Assembly: GCA_964503885.1 (NCBI GenBank)
Contig: CAZDCD010000001.1
Span: 275,646 to 339,645, forward strand
Length of the DNA stretch: 64,000 nucleotides
Origin: CAZDCD01 sp964503885
GTDB taxonomy: Bacteria; Bacteroidota; Bacteroidia; Bacteroidales; UBA10428
Direction: 5' to 3'
Position 1 is the first letter of the stretch. Every line of letters starts with the position of its first letter. The notes beneath the pieces are model-generated. The model saw nothing but the letters and a program-made list of their open reading frames with translations, did not search any database and was not told the DNA's origin. Shown here piece by piece: positions 26,617-35,316 of this stretch. The translations under genes and the position numbers were made by a program.

Positions 26617-27315
26617 ATGGGACAAAAAGCAAATCCTATCAGCAACAGGTTGGGAATCATCAAAGGCTGGGATTCCAATTGGTTCGGCGGCAATAATTAT
26701 TCCGACAAGCTGACGGAGGATTTTAAAATCCGTAAATACCTGAACGCCCGTCTTGCAAAAGCAAGCATTTCAAAAATAGTGATCGAGCGTACACTAAAGC
26801 TTATAACAGTTACTGTGAATACAGCACGCCCCGGAATAATCATCGGGAAAGGCGGACAGGAAGTGGATAAACTGAAGGAAGAATTGAAAAAGATCACCAA
26901 TAAGGAGGTTCAGATCAATATATTTGAGGTGAAACGGCCTGAACTCGATGCTACAATAGTCGCCAATAATATTGCGCGGCAGCTTGAAGGTAAAATATCG
27001 TACCGGCGTGCCATAAAAATGGCCATAGCATCCACCATGCGGATGGGCGCCGAAGGCATAAAAGTGATGATCTCGGGACGGCTTGGCGGTGCTGAAATGG
27101 CCCGTTCTGAAATGTACAAGGAAGGAAGAACACCACTGCATACGTTTAGGGCAGATATTGATTACGCTCTGGGTGAAGCGCTGACAAAGGTGGGACTGAT
27201 AGGAATCAAAGTCTGGATCTGCAAAGGGGAGATCTTCGGCAAAAGAGACCTGTCGCCAAATATTGAAGCCAAACAGCAGAAATCAAAAGGCGGATTCAGA
27301 AAGAAAAGAAAATAA
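26617..27315 (+). CDS. rpsC: 30S ribosomal protein S3
   Basis: 232 residues. MGQKANPISNRLGI is the family start. The KH domain carries RPGIIIGKGGQEVDKLKEEL, and the C-terminal domain has GRLGGAEMARSEMYKEGRTPLHT, which helps form the mRNA entry channel. A basic tail follows. 30 bp ahead of rplP. Confidence 0.98.
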   Translation: MGQKANPISNRLGIIKGWDSNWFGGNNYSDKLTEDFKIRKYLNARLAKASISKIVIERTLKLITVTVNTARPGIIIGKGGQEVDKLKEELKKITNKEVQINIFEVKRPELDATIVANNIARQLEGKISYRRAIKMAIASTMRMGAEGIKVMISGRLGGAEMARSEMYKEGRTPLHTFRADIDYALGEALTKVGLIGIKVWICKGEIFGKRDLSPNIEAKQQKSKGGFRKKRK

Positions 27316-27344
27316 AATACTAACGAGGTAATAGCTCAAATCCG

Positions 27345-27767
27345 ATGTTACAACCAAAAAAGACAAAGTTCAGAAGACAGCAGAAAGGTAAGATGAAAGG
27401 CAATGCCCAGAGGGGCAATCAGCTGGCATTTGGGTCTTTCGGGATCAAGGCACTTCAGTCGAGTTGGCTCACAGGCAGGCAGATTGAAGCAGCCCGTCAG
27501 GCAGTGACACGTCATATGAAACGTGAAGGGCAAATCTGGATCAGGATATTTCCCGACAAGCCCATCACGAAGAAACCTGCCGAAGTACGTATGGGTAAAG
27601 GAAAGGGAGCTCCGGAAGGTTTTGTTGCCCCCGTTACACCTGGAAGAATTATTATCGAGCTTGAAGGTGTGCCTTTTGAAGTCGCAAAAGAAGCGCTGAG
27701 ACTCGGTGCACAGAAACTTCCGATTACAACTAAATTTATCGTAAGGCACGATTACGCTGAAATTTAA
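27345..27767 (+). CDS. rplP: 50S ribosomal protein L16
   Basis: 140 residues: MLQPKKTKFRRQQKGKMKG, then ITRHMKREGQIW-like RNA contacts, then VRMGKGKGAPEGFVAPV near the A-site finger. The Arg in the GKGKG region neighbourhood corresponds to the L16 hydroxylation area of E. coli. Binds 5S/23S rRNA near the A-tRNA elbow. 12 bp before rpmC. Confidence 0.97.
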   Translation: MLQPKKTKFRRQQKGKMKGNAQRGNQLAFGSFGIKALQSSWLTGRQIEAARQAVTRHMKREGQIWIRIFPDKPITKKPAEVRMGKGKGAPEGFVAPVTPGRIIIELEGVPFEVAKEALRLGAQKLPITTKFIVRHDYAEI

Positions 27768-27778
27768 TAGCAGTATCA

Positions 27779-27988
27779 ATGAAAGCAAAAGAAATCAGAG
27801 AATTAACCCTGAAGGAATTGAAAGAGAGAATCGAGAATGAGGAAAGCTACGTGATGAAGCAGAGGCTCAATCATGCTATTTCTCCCCTTGATAATCCATT
27901 AAAATTAAGGCACGCAAGACGGAATGTAGCCCGGCTCAAAACCATATTGAAACAAAAAGTAACTGAAGAAAGTCAGCAAAAAAGCTAA
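27779..27988 (+). CDS. rpmC: 50S ribosomal protein L29
   Basis: 69 residues, a helical hairpin: MKAKEIRELTLKELKERIENEESYVMKQRLNHA with the conserved pattern LKLRHARRNVARLKTIL. Sits beside L23 at the tunnel exit. Ten bases before rpsQ. Confidence 0.95.
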   Translation: MKAKEIRELTLKELKERIENEESYVMKQRLNHAISPLDNPLKLRHARRNVARLKTILKQKVTEESQQKS

Positions 27989-27998
27989 TTTAAGATAC

Positions 27999-28256
27999 AT
28001 GGAAAAAAGGAATCTTAGAAAAGAACGGATCGGGATTGTTGTCAGCAGCGCTATGAACAAGTCGATTGTAGTAGCTGAAAAACGTAAAATGAAACATCCT
28101 ATATACGGAAAGTTTGTGAATAAAACATCAAAGTTCATGGCACACGACGATAAGAATGAGTGCAATATTGGTGATCTGGTACGTATTATGGAAACCCGTC
28201 CACTCAGCAAAAACAAATGTTGGAGAATAATCGAAATCATTGAAAGAGCTAAATAA
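27999..28256 (+). CDS. rpsQ: 30S ribosomal protein S17
   Basis: 85 residues, OB fold: RKERIGIVVSSAMNKSIVVA, HPIYGKFV and CNIGDLVRIMETRPLSKNKCWR are conserved S17 blocks. It stabilises the 16S 5' domain. Its stop is two bases from the rplN ATG, so coupling is likely. Confidence 0.97.
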   Translation: MEKRNLRKERIGIVVSSAMNKSIVVAEKRKMKHPIYGKFVNKTSKFMAHDDKNECNIGDLVRIMETRPLSKNKCWRIIEIIERAK

Positions 28257-28258
28257 TC

Positions 28259-28624
28259 ATGATACAGCAAGAAAGCAGATTAACAGTGGCTGATAACAGC
28301 GGGGCAAAGGAGGTCCTCTGTATACGCGTGCTCGGAGGTACCGGCAAACGTTACGCAAGAATCGGTGATAAGGTAGTTGTGACCGTTAAGAGCGCCATAC
28401 CTTCAGGAGACATCAAAAAAGGGACTGTCAGCAAAGCTGTGGTTGTCAGGACCAAAAAAGAAATAAGGCGCGCTGACGGATCATACATCCGGTTCGATGA
28501 CAATGCCTGTGTTCTGCTTACAAATACTGACGAGCTTAGGGGAACGCGTATTTTCGGACCCGTAGCCAGGGAACTCAGGGAAAAATATATGAAAATAGTA
28601 TCACTTGCCCCTGAAGTACTATAA
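28259..28624 (+). CDS. rplN: 50S ribosomal protein L14
   Basis: 121 residues: MIQQESRLTVADNSGAKEV, CIRVLGGTGKRYARIGD and GTRIFGPVARELREKYMKIVSLAPEVL match the L14 family across its length. It forms bridge B8 with 16S rRNA and is the docking site of the RsfS silencing factor. 16 bp before rplX. Confidence 0.98.
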   Translation: MIQQESRLTVADNSGAKEVLCIRVLGGTGKRYARIGDKVVVTVKSAIPSGDIKKGTVSKAVVVRTKKEIRRADGSYIRFDDNACVLLTNTDELRGTRIFGPVARELREKYMKIVSLAPEVL

Positions 28625-28640
28625 TAATACATCAAAACCA

Positions 28641-28964
28641 ATGCAGAAGAAAATTCATATCAGAAAAGGCGATACCGTGTATGTAAATACGGGTGAGTAT
28701 AAGGGACAAACAGGAAGGGTGCTCGAAGTCATGAGAAGCAAGGAAAAGGCTATCGTTGAAGGCATTAACCTGGTTTCAAAACATACAAAACCCAATTCGA
28801 AAACACCCCAGGGAGGAATTCTGAAAAAAGAAGCTCCCATACATATTTCGAACCTGATGCATCTTGATCCTGCTTCTGGAAGTCATACCCGTTATGGCAG
28901 GAAACCGGGCAAAGACAATAGACTAGTAAGATATTCAAAAAAATCTGGAGAGGAGATTAAGTAA
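28641..28964 (+). CDS. rplX: 50S ribosomal protein L24
   Basis: 107 residues from ATG 28641 (MQKKIHIRKGDTVYV). The in-frame extension to 28605 overlaps rplN and is not used. The KOW motif lies in the first 35 residues (KGDTVYVNTGEYKGQTGRVL). One of the first proteins to bind 23S rRNA during assembly. Its TAA shares the A with the rplE ATG (28964), indicating translational coupling. Confidence 0.97.
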   Translation: MQKKIHIRKGDTVYVNTGEYKGQTGRVLEVMRSKEKAIVEGINLVSKHTKPNSKTPQGGILKKEAPIHISNLMHLDPASGSHTRYGRKPGKDNRLVRYSKKSGEEIK

Positions 28965-29521
28965 TGGCTTACGTACCCAATTTAAAGAAGAAATACACGG
29001 AAGAAATCGTTCCTGCCTTGATGAAGGAATTCAGCTATAAATCAGTAATGCAGGTTCCCAGGTTGGAAAAGATCATCCTGAATCAGGGTGTTGGCCAGGC
29101 AGTTGCCGATAAGAAAATGGCGGACGTGGCACAACAAGAGCTAACTACTATCGCCGGTCAGAAAGCGATCCAGACTCTTTCGAGGAAAGACATCTCTAAT
29201 TTCAAGCTCAGGAGGAAAATGCCCATTGGCGTAAAAGTAACCCTGCGCCGGGAAAAAATGTACGAATTTCTTGAACGGCTGATTAGTGTATCACTGCCAA
29301 GAATTAGGGATTTTAAAGGCATAAACAGCAAACTTGACGGGAGAGGGAATTATACCCTGGGAATATCCGAACAGATCATCTTTCCGGAGATTGATATCGA
29401 TAAGATAAGCAAAATCCTGGGTATTGAAATTACCTTTGTAACTTCAGCCAACAGCGATGAAGAAGGTTTTGCATTATTGCGTGAATTTGGGCTACCGTTT
29501 AAAAACATAAAAAGAAACTAA
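28964..29521 (+). CDS. rplE: 50S ribosomal protein L5
   Basis: 185 residues: YKSVMQVPRLEKIILNQGVGQA, RRKMPIGVKVTLRREKMYEFL and DEEGFALLREFGLPF. Binds 5S rRNA in the central protuberance. Start overlaps the rplX stop by one base; rpsN begins two bases after its stop. Confidence 0.98.
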   Translation: MAYVPNLKKKYTEEIVPALMKEFSYKSVMQVPRLEKIILNQGVGQAVADKKMADVAQQELTTIAGQKAIQTLSRKDISNFKLRRKMPIGVKVTLRREKMYEFLERLISVSLPRIRDFKGINSKLDGRGNYTLGISEQIIFPEIDIDKISKILGIEITFVTSANSDEEGFALLREFGLPFKNIKRN

Positions 29522-29523
29522 GG

Positions 29524-29793
29524 ATGGCAAAAGAATCAATGAAAGCCCGTGAAGTCAGAAGGGCAAAACTTGTTGCAAGATATGCGGAAAGAAGGGCCAA
29601 ACTAAAAGAACAGGGCGATTTTCAGGCATTGAGCAGGCTTCCGAGAAATTCCAATCCCGTCAGGCTTCATAACCGGTGTAAACTCACCGGCAGGCCTAAA
29701 GGATATATGAGGCAATTTGGTATCAGCAGAATTGTTTTCAGGGAAATGGCATCGCAGGGACTGATACCGGGAGTAAAAAAAGCAAGCTGGTAA
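29524..29793 (+). CDS. rpsN: 30S ribosomal protein S14, long zinc-independent form
   Basis: 89 residues, the long (C-minus) S14 type: MAKESMKAREVRRAKLVARY at the start and RNSNPVRLHNRCKLTGRPKG in the middle. Only one Cys is present, so the zinc-ribbon CxxC pairs of short S14 are missing. Located at the standard spc-operon position between rplE and rpsH. Confidence 0.96.
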   Translation: MAKESMKAREVRRAKLVARYAERRAKLKEQGDFQALSRLPRNSNPVRLHNRCKLTGRPKGYMRQFGISRIVFREMASQGLIPGVKKASW

Positions 29794-29825
29794 AAATAAA
29801 TGGAGAATAATAATACTAAGGCAAT

Positions 29826-30221
29826 ATGACAGATCCAATTGCAGATTATCTGACCAGAATCAGGAATGCCATCATGGCAAAACATAAAATAGTAGATATT
29901 CCTGCTTCCAATCTTAAGAAGGATATTACCAAAATTCTTTATGACAAAGGATATATCCTTAACTATAAATTTGAAAAAAACGATATTCAGGGTTCAATAA
30001 AAATAGCCCTTAAATATCACCCCGAATCCAAAATGCCGGCAATTAAATCGCTGACAAGGGCGAGCAGGCCCGGATTGCGAAAATATGTCGGTAAAGATGA
30101 AGTACCCAGGGTATTGAACGGACTTGGCATTGCTATTATATCTACTTCCAAAGGAGTTATGACGGATAAAGAAGCCAAAGTTCAGAATATTGGGGGTGAA
30201 GTATTGTGTTACGTTTATTAA
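29826..30221 (+). CDS. rpsH: 30S ribosomal protein S8
   Basis: 131 residues: MTDPIADYLTRIRNAIMAKH and the C-terminal ISTSKGVMTDKEAKVQNIGGEVLCYVY are diagnostic. S8 organises the 16S central domain and in E. coli represses the spc operon by binding near rplE; no such site was identified here. 16 bp before rplF. Confidence 0.97.
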   Translation: MTDPIADYLTRIRNAIMAKHKIVDIPASNLKKDITKILYDKGYILNYKFEKNDIQGSIKIALKYHPESKMPAIKSLTRASRPGLRKYVGKDEVPRVLNGLGIAIISTSKGVMTDKEAKVQNIGGEVLCYVY

Positions 30222-30237
30222 ACCGGAGGAATTAGTA

Positions 30238-30792
30238 ATGTCACGAATTGGAAAGTTACCTATAAGAATACCGGATGGTGTTGCCATTAGTCTCGGCAAC
30301 GATCATGTGATTACCGTGAAAGGACCGAAAGGTGAACTGACACAAAAAATCGACAAAGATATTACGGTAGAAATTGCAGACGGTGAGGTTACCGTAAAAC
30401 GGCCTACCGACCAAATAAGGCACAGGGCGCTCCACGGATTGTACAGGTCGCTGATATACAATATGGTTACCGGCGTTTCAAAGGGGTTTACCATTCAGCA
30501 GGAACTTGTCGGCGTCGGATACAAGGCTGAATCTAAGGGACAAATACTGGAGCTTAGCCTTGGATATTCACATGATATAGATATTATGCTTCCACCGGAA
30601 GTAAAGGTGGAATGCAAGACCGAAAAAAGGAGCAACCCGATCATTACCCTTACAAGTGCCGATAAGCAGCTTTTAGGACAGGTAGCCGCCAAAATACGGT
30701 CGCTCAGAAAACCTGAACCTTATAAAGGAAAAGGGATCAAATTTGTGAACGAACAACTTAGGAAGAAAGCTGGAAAATCAGCCAGTGTGTAA
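30238..30792 (+). CDS. rplF: 50S ribosomal protein L6
   Basis: 184 residues from ATG 30238 (MSRIGKLPIRIPDGV). A GGAGG at about 30225-30229 lies eight bases ahead, an unusually good Shine-Dalgarno for this phylum, and supports this start over the open frame from 30190. Two L6 repeats are visible, the second with SKGFTIQQELVGVGYKA, and the C-terminus has RKPEPYKGKGIKF. Lies near the GTPase centre. Confidence 0.97.
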   Translation: MSRIGKLPIRIPDGVAISLGNDHVITVKGPKGELTQKIDKDITVEIADGEVTVKRPTDQIRHRALHGLYRSLIYNMVTGVSKGFTIQQELVGVGYKAESKGQILELSLGYSHDIDIMLPPEVKVECKTEKRSNPIITLTSADKQLLGQVAAKIRSLRKPEPYKGKGIKFVNEQLRKKAGKSASV

Positions 30793-30811
30793 TATTTAAA
30801 CAACTCATGCA

Positions 30812-31171
30812 ATGGCTTTAACAAAGCAAGAAAGAAGAAACAGAATCAAACTGAGGATCAGGAAAAAAGTCTCCGGGACAAAAGAAAACCCGAGAATGTC
30901 AATTTTCAGAAGCAATAAACAGATCTATGTTCAGCTTATTGATGATCTGGGGGCGCAGACTTTGTTGTCGGTATCTTCCCTGGAACAGGAAATTCAGGGC
31001 AAGAAAAATATCAATAAAACCGAACAGGCTAAACTTGTTGGTAAGCTAGCCGCCGAGAAATCAAAAGAAGCAGGCATTACACAGGTAAAATTCGATCGTA
31101 ATGGTTATTTATATCACGGCAGAATTAAGGCGTTAGCTGATGCAGCCAGAGAAAACGGATTAAAATTTTAA
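30812..31171 (+). CDS. rplR: 50S ribosomal protein L18
   Basis: 119 residues: ERRNRIKLRIRKKVSGTKENPRMSIFRSN at the start and FDRNGYLYHGRIKALADAARENGL at the end. Binds 5S rRNA with L5. Six bases separate it from rpsE. Confidence 0.97.
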   Translation: MALTKQERRNRIKLRIRKKVSGTKENPRMSIFRSNKQIYVQLIDDLGAQTLLSVSSLEQEIQGKKNINKTEQAKLVGKLAAEKSKEAGITQVKFDRNGYLYHGRIKALADAARENGLKF

Positions 31172-31177
31172 AAAGAT

Positions 31178-31696
31178 ATGTCTACAGCAACAATACGAAA
31201 AGTTAAAACAATTGATCTGGATTTAAAAGACCGTCTGGTTAGCATTCAGAGAGTTACCAAAGTGACCAAAGGAGGAAGAACGTTCAGTTTCTCAGCCATT
31301 GTTGTAGTAGGTAACGAAGACGGCATTGTGGGATACGGGCTGGGTAAAGCCAACGAAGTGACCACTGCCATAGCCAAAGGCATCGAAGATGCCAAGAAAA
31401 ATCTTGTAAAGGTGCCTGTTATTCGAGGTACAATACCTCATGAACAGGCGTCAAAATACGGAGGTGCACAGGTCTTTCTGAAACCAGCTTCGAGCGGTAC
31501 CGGTGTAAAAGCAGGAGGTGCTATGCGCGCCGTACTCGAAAGTGTAGGCATTAAAGATGTTCTTGCCAAATCGAAAGGGTCTTCTAACCCCCATAATCTT
31601 GTAAAAGCAACATTCAGGGCGCTTCAGGAGATCAGGGATGCATATACCGTTTCACAGCACAGGGGTGTTTCGCTTGAAAAAGTCTTTAATGGTTAA
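31178..31696 (+). CDS. rpsE: 30S ribosomal protein S5
   Basis: 172 residues. The N-terminal dsRBD-like domain carries LKDRLVSIQRVTKVTKGGR, and the C-terminal domain has PASSGTGVKAGGAMRAVLE. S5 lines the mRNA entry and helps decoding accuracy. 30 bp before the short rpmD gene. Confidence 0.97.
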   Translation: MSTATIRKVKTIDLDLKDRLVSIQRVTKVTKGGRTFSFSAIVVVGNEDGIVGYGLGKANEVTTAIAKGIEDAKKNLVKVPVIRGTIPHEQASKYGGAQVFLKPASSGTGVKAGGAMRAVLESVGIKDVLAKSKGSSNPHNLVKATFRALQEIRDAYTVSQHRGVSLEKVFNG

Positions 31697-31726
31697 ATCC
31701 GGATAATATACAATATACAATAAAAA

Positions 31727-31906
31727 ATGGCAAAGATCAGGATCAAATATATTAAAAGTAAGATCGGGAGTACCGAGAGACAGAAACGCACACTCCAGGC
31801 ACTGGGACTTGGCAAACTCAACAGTTCGGTTGAAAAAGAAGCCACTCCCCAGATCCTTGGTATGGTGTCGAAAGTACAACATCTTGTGGTGGTTGAAAAG
31901 TTCTAA
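31727..31906 (+). CDS. rpmD: 50S ribosomal protein L30
   Basis: A 59-residue ORF translated directly from the sequence: it begins MAKIRIKYIKSKIG and contains QKRTLQALGLGKLNSSVE and the end QHLVVVEKF. Its size and order between rpsE and rplO identify L30, a small 23S-binding protein at the subunit surface. The ATG at 31727 follows an A-rich leader. Confidence 0.95.
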   Translation: MAKIRIKYIKSKIGSTERQKRTLQALGLGKLNSSVEKEATPQILGMVSKVQHLVVVEKF

Positions 31907-31926
31907 TACTCTTTATTAAACAAGAC

Positions 31927-32394
31927 ATGGAATTACACGAATTAAAACCTGCAAAAGGATCGGTAAAATCGAGAAAAAGGATTGGCCGGGGATATGGATC
32001 GGGTAAAGGCGGAACCTCCACCAGGGGACATAAAGGTGCAAAGTCGCGTTCTGGTTATAAAATGAAGATCGGACACGAAGGCGGCCAGATGCCCCTTCAG
32101 CGGAGAGTTCCCAAATATGGGTTTAAGAATATAAACCGTATCGAGTACAAAGGAATTAACCTGAGCACATTGCAGGCATTATTTGAAAAAAACAATATCA
32201 GTGCCATTGAAGTGGAAACTCTGGTTAAGGCGGGTCTTGCATCCAAAAGAGACAGAATAAAGATCCTTGGGAACGGGAAACTTACGGCCAAACTGGAAGT
32301 AAAAGCACATGCCTTTTCCAGGTCAGCCAAAGATGCCATTGAAGCTGTACAGGGAACCGCAATAAAAATAGATTTGCATGAAATCATTCATTGA
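31927..32394 (+). CDS. rplO: 50S ribosomal protein L15
   Basis: 155 residues: MELHELKPAKGSVKSRKRIGRGYGSGKGG-like opening with the Gly/Lys-rich RNA-binding tail, then GGQMPLQRRVPKYGF, then AHAFSRSAKDAIEAVQG. Late assembly protein of the 50S. Its last 17 bases overlap the start of secY, suggesting translational coupling. Confidence 0.97.
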   Translation: MELHELKPAKGSVKSRKRIGRGYGSGKGGTSTRGHKGAKSRSGYKMKIGHEGGQMPLQRRVPKYGFKNINRIEYKGINLSTLQALFEKNNISAIEVETLVKAGLASKRDRIKILGNGKLTAKLEVKAHAFSRSAKDAIEAVQGTAIKIDLHEIIH

Positions 32395-33715
32395 AACATT
32401 AAAGAATATCTGGAAGATTGAAGAACTCAGGTCAAGAATTCTTTTCACGCTTGGTCTGATTCTCATCTACCGCCTGGGTTCACATGTGGTACTTCCGGGA
32501 GTAGATCCGTCAATGCTTAAAGTATTGCAGGAGAGAGCTTCTCAGGGCGTTCTCGGTATCCTCGATATGTTCTCCGGTGGTGCATTTTCACGGGCATCGG
32601 TATTCGCACTGGGTATTATGCCGTACATATCTGCATCCATCGTTGTTCAACTCCTCGGAATTGCAGTTCCTTACTTTCAGCGCTTGCAGAAAGAGGGTGA
32701 AAGCGGCCGAAGGAGAATTAATCAGATTACCCGGTATTTGACTATACTCATCCTTATTGTCCAGGCGCCCGCTTACCTGACGCAAATCCCTTCAAATTCC
32801 TGGGTGCCGGGTGTTTCCAGAGGTTTCCTTCAATCGTTTTCAGTGATCATCCTTACTGCCGGTACCATGTTCATTATGTGGCTGGGAGAAAGGATCACCG
32901 ATAAAGGAATTGGCAACGGAATATCGCTGATCATTATGATCGGTATTATTGCACGCTTCCCTTTTGCCATATTCACAGAGCTGACCTCAAAACTTGAAAA
33001 GCAGGGTGGAGGTCTGGTGGCATTCCTTGTAGAAATTGTCTTTTTGTTTCTTGTTTTTGTAGTAAGCATATTGCTGGTGCAGGGTACACGACGTATACCC
33101 GTTCAATACGCTAAACGCATCGTAGGAAACAAGCAATACGGAGGAGTGCGCCAGTATATTCCATTGAAAGTAAATGCTGCAGGCGTTATGCCTATAATCT
33201 TTGCGCAGGCAATAGTGATGCTTCCCTTATCATTTGCACGGTACGGCGCAGGCGAGCAGATGTCTGGATTTATTTCCGCATTTGCTAACCCGACTAGTTT
33301 CTGGTATAACCTTACAAATGCAATCCTCATTGTATTGTTTACATATTTCTATACGGCAATTACGATAAACCCGACGCAGATGGCGGAAGATATGAAGAAA
33401 AACGGTGGATTCATTCCGGGTGTTAAGCCGGGAAGAAAAACCGCTGAATTTCTGGATACGATCATGTCACGCATTACTCTGCCGGGGTCACTGTTTCTTG
33501 CACTGGTTGCTATAATGCCAGCTTTCGCAATGATGGCGGGTATTTCAACCGGATTCGCATATTTTTATGGCGGTACATCATTGCTTATCATGGTAGGTGT
33601 AATTCTCGATACACTCCAGCAAATCGAAAGTCACCTGCTCATGAGGCATTATGATGGGTTAATGAAATCGGGCAGAATAAAAGGCAGAGCAGGTGGTGTC
33701 GCCTCGGCCATTTAA
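32378..33715 (+). CDS. secY: Protein translocase subunit SecY
   Basis: 445 residues with ten predicted membrane helices. It forms the SecYEG channel in the inner membrane. Conserved blocks include LGIMPYISASIVVQLL (helix 2), GNGISLIIMIGIIARFP, the cytosolic loop PVQYAKRIVGNKQYGGVRQYIPLKVN, and FYTAITINPTQMAEDMKKNGGFIPGVKPG. Start at 32378 (MKSFIETLKNIWKIEELRSR) overlaps rplO by 17 nt. Followed by map; adk, present here in many Firmicutes, is absent. Confidence 0.98.
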   Translation: MKSFIETLKNIWKIEELRSRILFTLGLILIYRLGSHVVLPGVDPSMLKVLQERASQGVLGILDMFSGGAFSRASVFALGIMPYISASIVVQLLGIAVPYFQRLQKEGESGRRRINQITRYLTILILIVQAPAYLTQIPSNSWVPGVSRGFLQSFSVIILTAGTMFIMWLGERITDKGIGNGISLIIMIGIIARFPFAIFTELTSKLEKQGGGLVAFLVEIVFLFLVFVVSILLVQGTRRIPVQYAKRIVGNKQYGGVRQYIPLKVNAAGVMPIIFAQAIVMLPLSFARYGAGEQMSGFISAFANPTSFWYNLTNAILIVLFTYFYTAITINPTQMAEDMKKNGGFIPGVKPGRKTAEFLDTIMSRITLPGSLFLALVAIMPAFAMMAGISTGFAYFYGGTSLLIMVGVILDTLQQIESHLLMRHYDGLMKSGRIKGRAGGVASAI

Positions 33716-33736
33716 TGCCCGGAAATAGGTTCTTTG

Positions 33737-34534
33737 ATGATCTTAATAAAAACAGAAGAAGAGATTGAAATACTGAGGGAGAGTAACCTGCTGGTATCAA
33801 AAACATTGGCTGAAGTGGGCAAACTACTCAGGCCTGGTTGTACTACGCAAATACTTGATAAACATGCAGAAGAATTTATCAGGGACAATCATGCCATTCC
33901 CGGTTTTTTAAAATATCAGGGTTACCCCAATACGCTCTGTACTTCTGTGAACAGCCAGGTTGTACACGGTATACCTTCGGAGTACGAGCTTAAGGAAGGA
34001 GATATCATATCGATAGATTGCGGTGTTGTGCTGAATAATTACTATGGCGATTCAGCCTATACCTTCGGGATAGGTGATCTGATGAACACAAAAATCGCAG
34101 AACTGTTAAGAGTAACAAAGGAATCCCTTTATAGGGGCATAGAGGTTGCCTTAGATGGAATGCGGTTAGGTGATGTGGGTAGTGCTGTTCAGGAATATTG
34201 CGAAGCAGCCGGTTTTTCGGTGGTACGTGAGATGGTTGGGCACGGTTTGGGTAAAAATTTGCACGAGGCCCCTGAAGTTCCGAATTACGGGCGGAGGGGT
34301 AAGGGTATTATGCTGAAAAAAGGTATGGTGATTTGCATTGAACCCATGGTTAACCTCGGACGAAAAGAAATAGTGCAGGAACCTGATGGCTGGACGATAC
34401 GTACGGCAGACAATAAACCGTCAGCTCATTTTGAGCATGCAGTGGCGATCGCCAAGGGTAAAGCTGATGTTTTGTCAACTTTTGGATTTGTTGAAGAGGC
34501 GATCAGGAACAATATCAATTTGCACCAAAACTAA
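33737..34534 (+). CDS. map: Type I methionine aminopeptidase
   Basis: 265 residues from ATG 33737; an in-frame TTG directly upstream at 33734 is unlikely. It removes N-terminal Met from new proteins. The five metal ligands are visible: Asp in SIDCGVV, Asp in YGDSAYTFG, His in GHGLGKNLHEAP, Glu in CIEPMVNLG and Glu in HFEHAVAI. The substrate His is in VVHGIPSE. There is no N-terminal zinc-finger extension. Between secY and infA. Confidence 0.97.
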   Translation: MILIKTEEEIEILRESNLLVSKTLAEVGKLLRPGCTTQILDKHAEEFIRDNHAIPGFLKYQGYPNTLCTSVNSQVVHGIPSEYELKEGDIISIDCGVVLNNYYGDSAYTFGIGDLMNTKIAELLRVTKESLYRGIEVALDGMRLGDVGSAVQEYCEAAGFSVVREMVGHGLGKNLHEAPEVPNYGRRGKGIMLKKGMVICIEPMVNLGRKEIVQEPDGWTIRTADNKPSAHFEHAVAIAKGKADVLSTFGFVEEAIRNNINLHQN

Positions 34535-34539
34535 AAATA

Positions 34540-34758
34540 ATGGCTAAACAACCTTCAATCGAACAAGATGGCATTATCAAAGAAGCTTTATCCAATGCCA
34601 TGTTCAGAGCAGAGCTGGAGAATGGACATATTATAACGGCGCATATCTCAGGAAAGATGAGGATGCATTATATTAAGATATTGCCGGGTGATAAGGTGAG
34701 GATTGAAATGTCACCCTATGATCTGACTAAGGGACGAATAACATTCAGGTATAAATAA
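34540..34758 (+). CDS. infA: Translation initiation factor IF-1
   Basis: 72 residues, one S1-type OB fold: AKQPSIEQDGIIKEALSNAMF, VLENGH-like segment AELENGHIITAHISGKMR, and PGDKVRIEMSPYDLTKGRITFRYK. Binds the 30S A site during initiation. Five bases after map. Confidence 0.97.
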   Translation: MAKQPSIEQDGIIKEALSNAMFRAELENGHIITAHISGKMRMHYIKILPGDKVRIEMSPYDLTKGRITFRYK

Positions 34759-34769
34759 AATTTCATGCT

Positions 34770-34886
34770 ATGAAAGTAAGAGCATCGATAAAAAAAAGGA
34801 GTTCAGAGGATAAGATAGTCCGCAGAAAAGGACGCTTATATATCATTAACAAGAAAAATCCCAGGAATAAACAAAGGCAGGGATAA
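34770..34886 (+). CDS. rpmJ: 50S ribosomal protein L36, zinc-free form
   Basis: A 38-residue ORF translated directly: begins MKVRASIKKRSSEDKIVRRK and ends NKKNPRNKQRQG, the L36 hallmark. It contains no Cys at all, so the zinc-binding ligands of the C-plus form are missing. Placed between infA and rpsM as is usual. Confidence 0.95.
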   Translation: MKVRASIKKRSSEDKIVRRKGRLYIINKKNPRNKQRQG

Positions 34887-34928
34887 AAAATATTTAGTGT
34901 AAACCGAAAACAATAAAAATAACTAGTT

Positions 34929-35306
34929 ATGGCACGAATCGTTGGCGTCGATTTACCCAAAAACAAAAGAGGAGAAATAGGCCTGACCTATATCTTCGGA
35001 GTGGGCCGGAGCACGGCACAAAAAATACTGGAAAAAGCCGGCGTTGATAAGGACGTCAAGGTAAAAGAATGGACCGATGACCAGATCACAAGGATCAGGC
35101 AGATCATCAATGAGAACATTAAGGTGGAGGGCGAACTTCGTTCGCAGGTTCAGCTTAACATTAAAAGGTTAATGGACATCGGATCATACAGAGGTATCAG
35201 GCATCGTATCGGACTTCCCGTAAGGGGACAAAGCACCAAAAACAACGCCCGGACAAGAAAAGGCAGGAAAAAAACTGTGGCAAACAAGAAGAAAGCTACC
35301 AAATAA
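34929..35306 (+). CDS. rpsM: 30S ribosomal protein S13
   Basis: 125 residues: MARIVGVDLPKNKRGEIGLTYIFGVG, then YRGIRHRIGLPVRGQSTKNNARTRKG, then a Lys-rich tail contacting P-site tRNA. Forms inter-subunit bridges B1a/b. First gene of the alpha part, 11 bp before rpsK. Confidence 0.98.
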   Translation: MARIVGVDLPKNKRGEIGLTYIFGVGRSTAQKILEKAGVDKDVKVKEWTDDQITRIRQIINENIKVEGELRSQVQLNIKRLMDIGSYRGIRHRIGLPVRGQSTKNNARTRKGRKKTVANKKKATK

Positions 35307-35316
35307 GAAATAGGCT

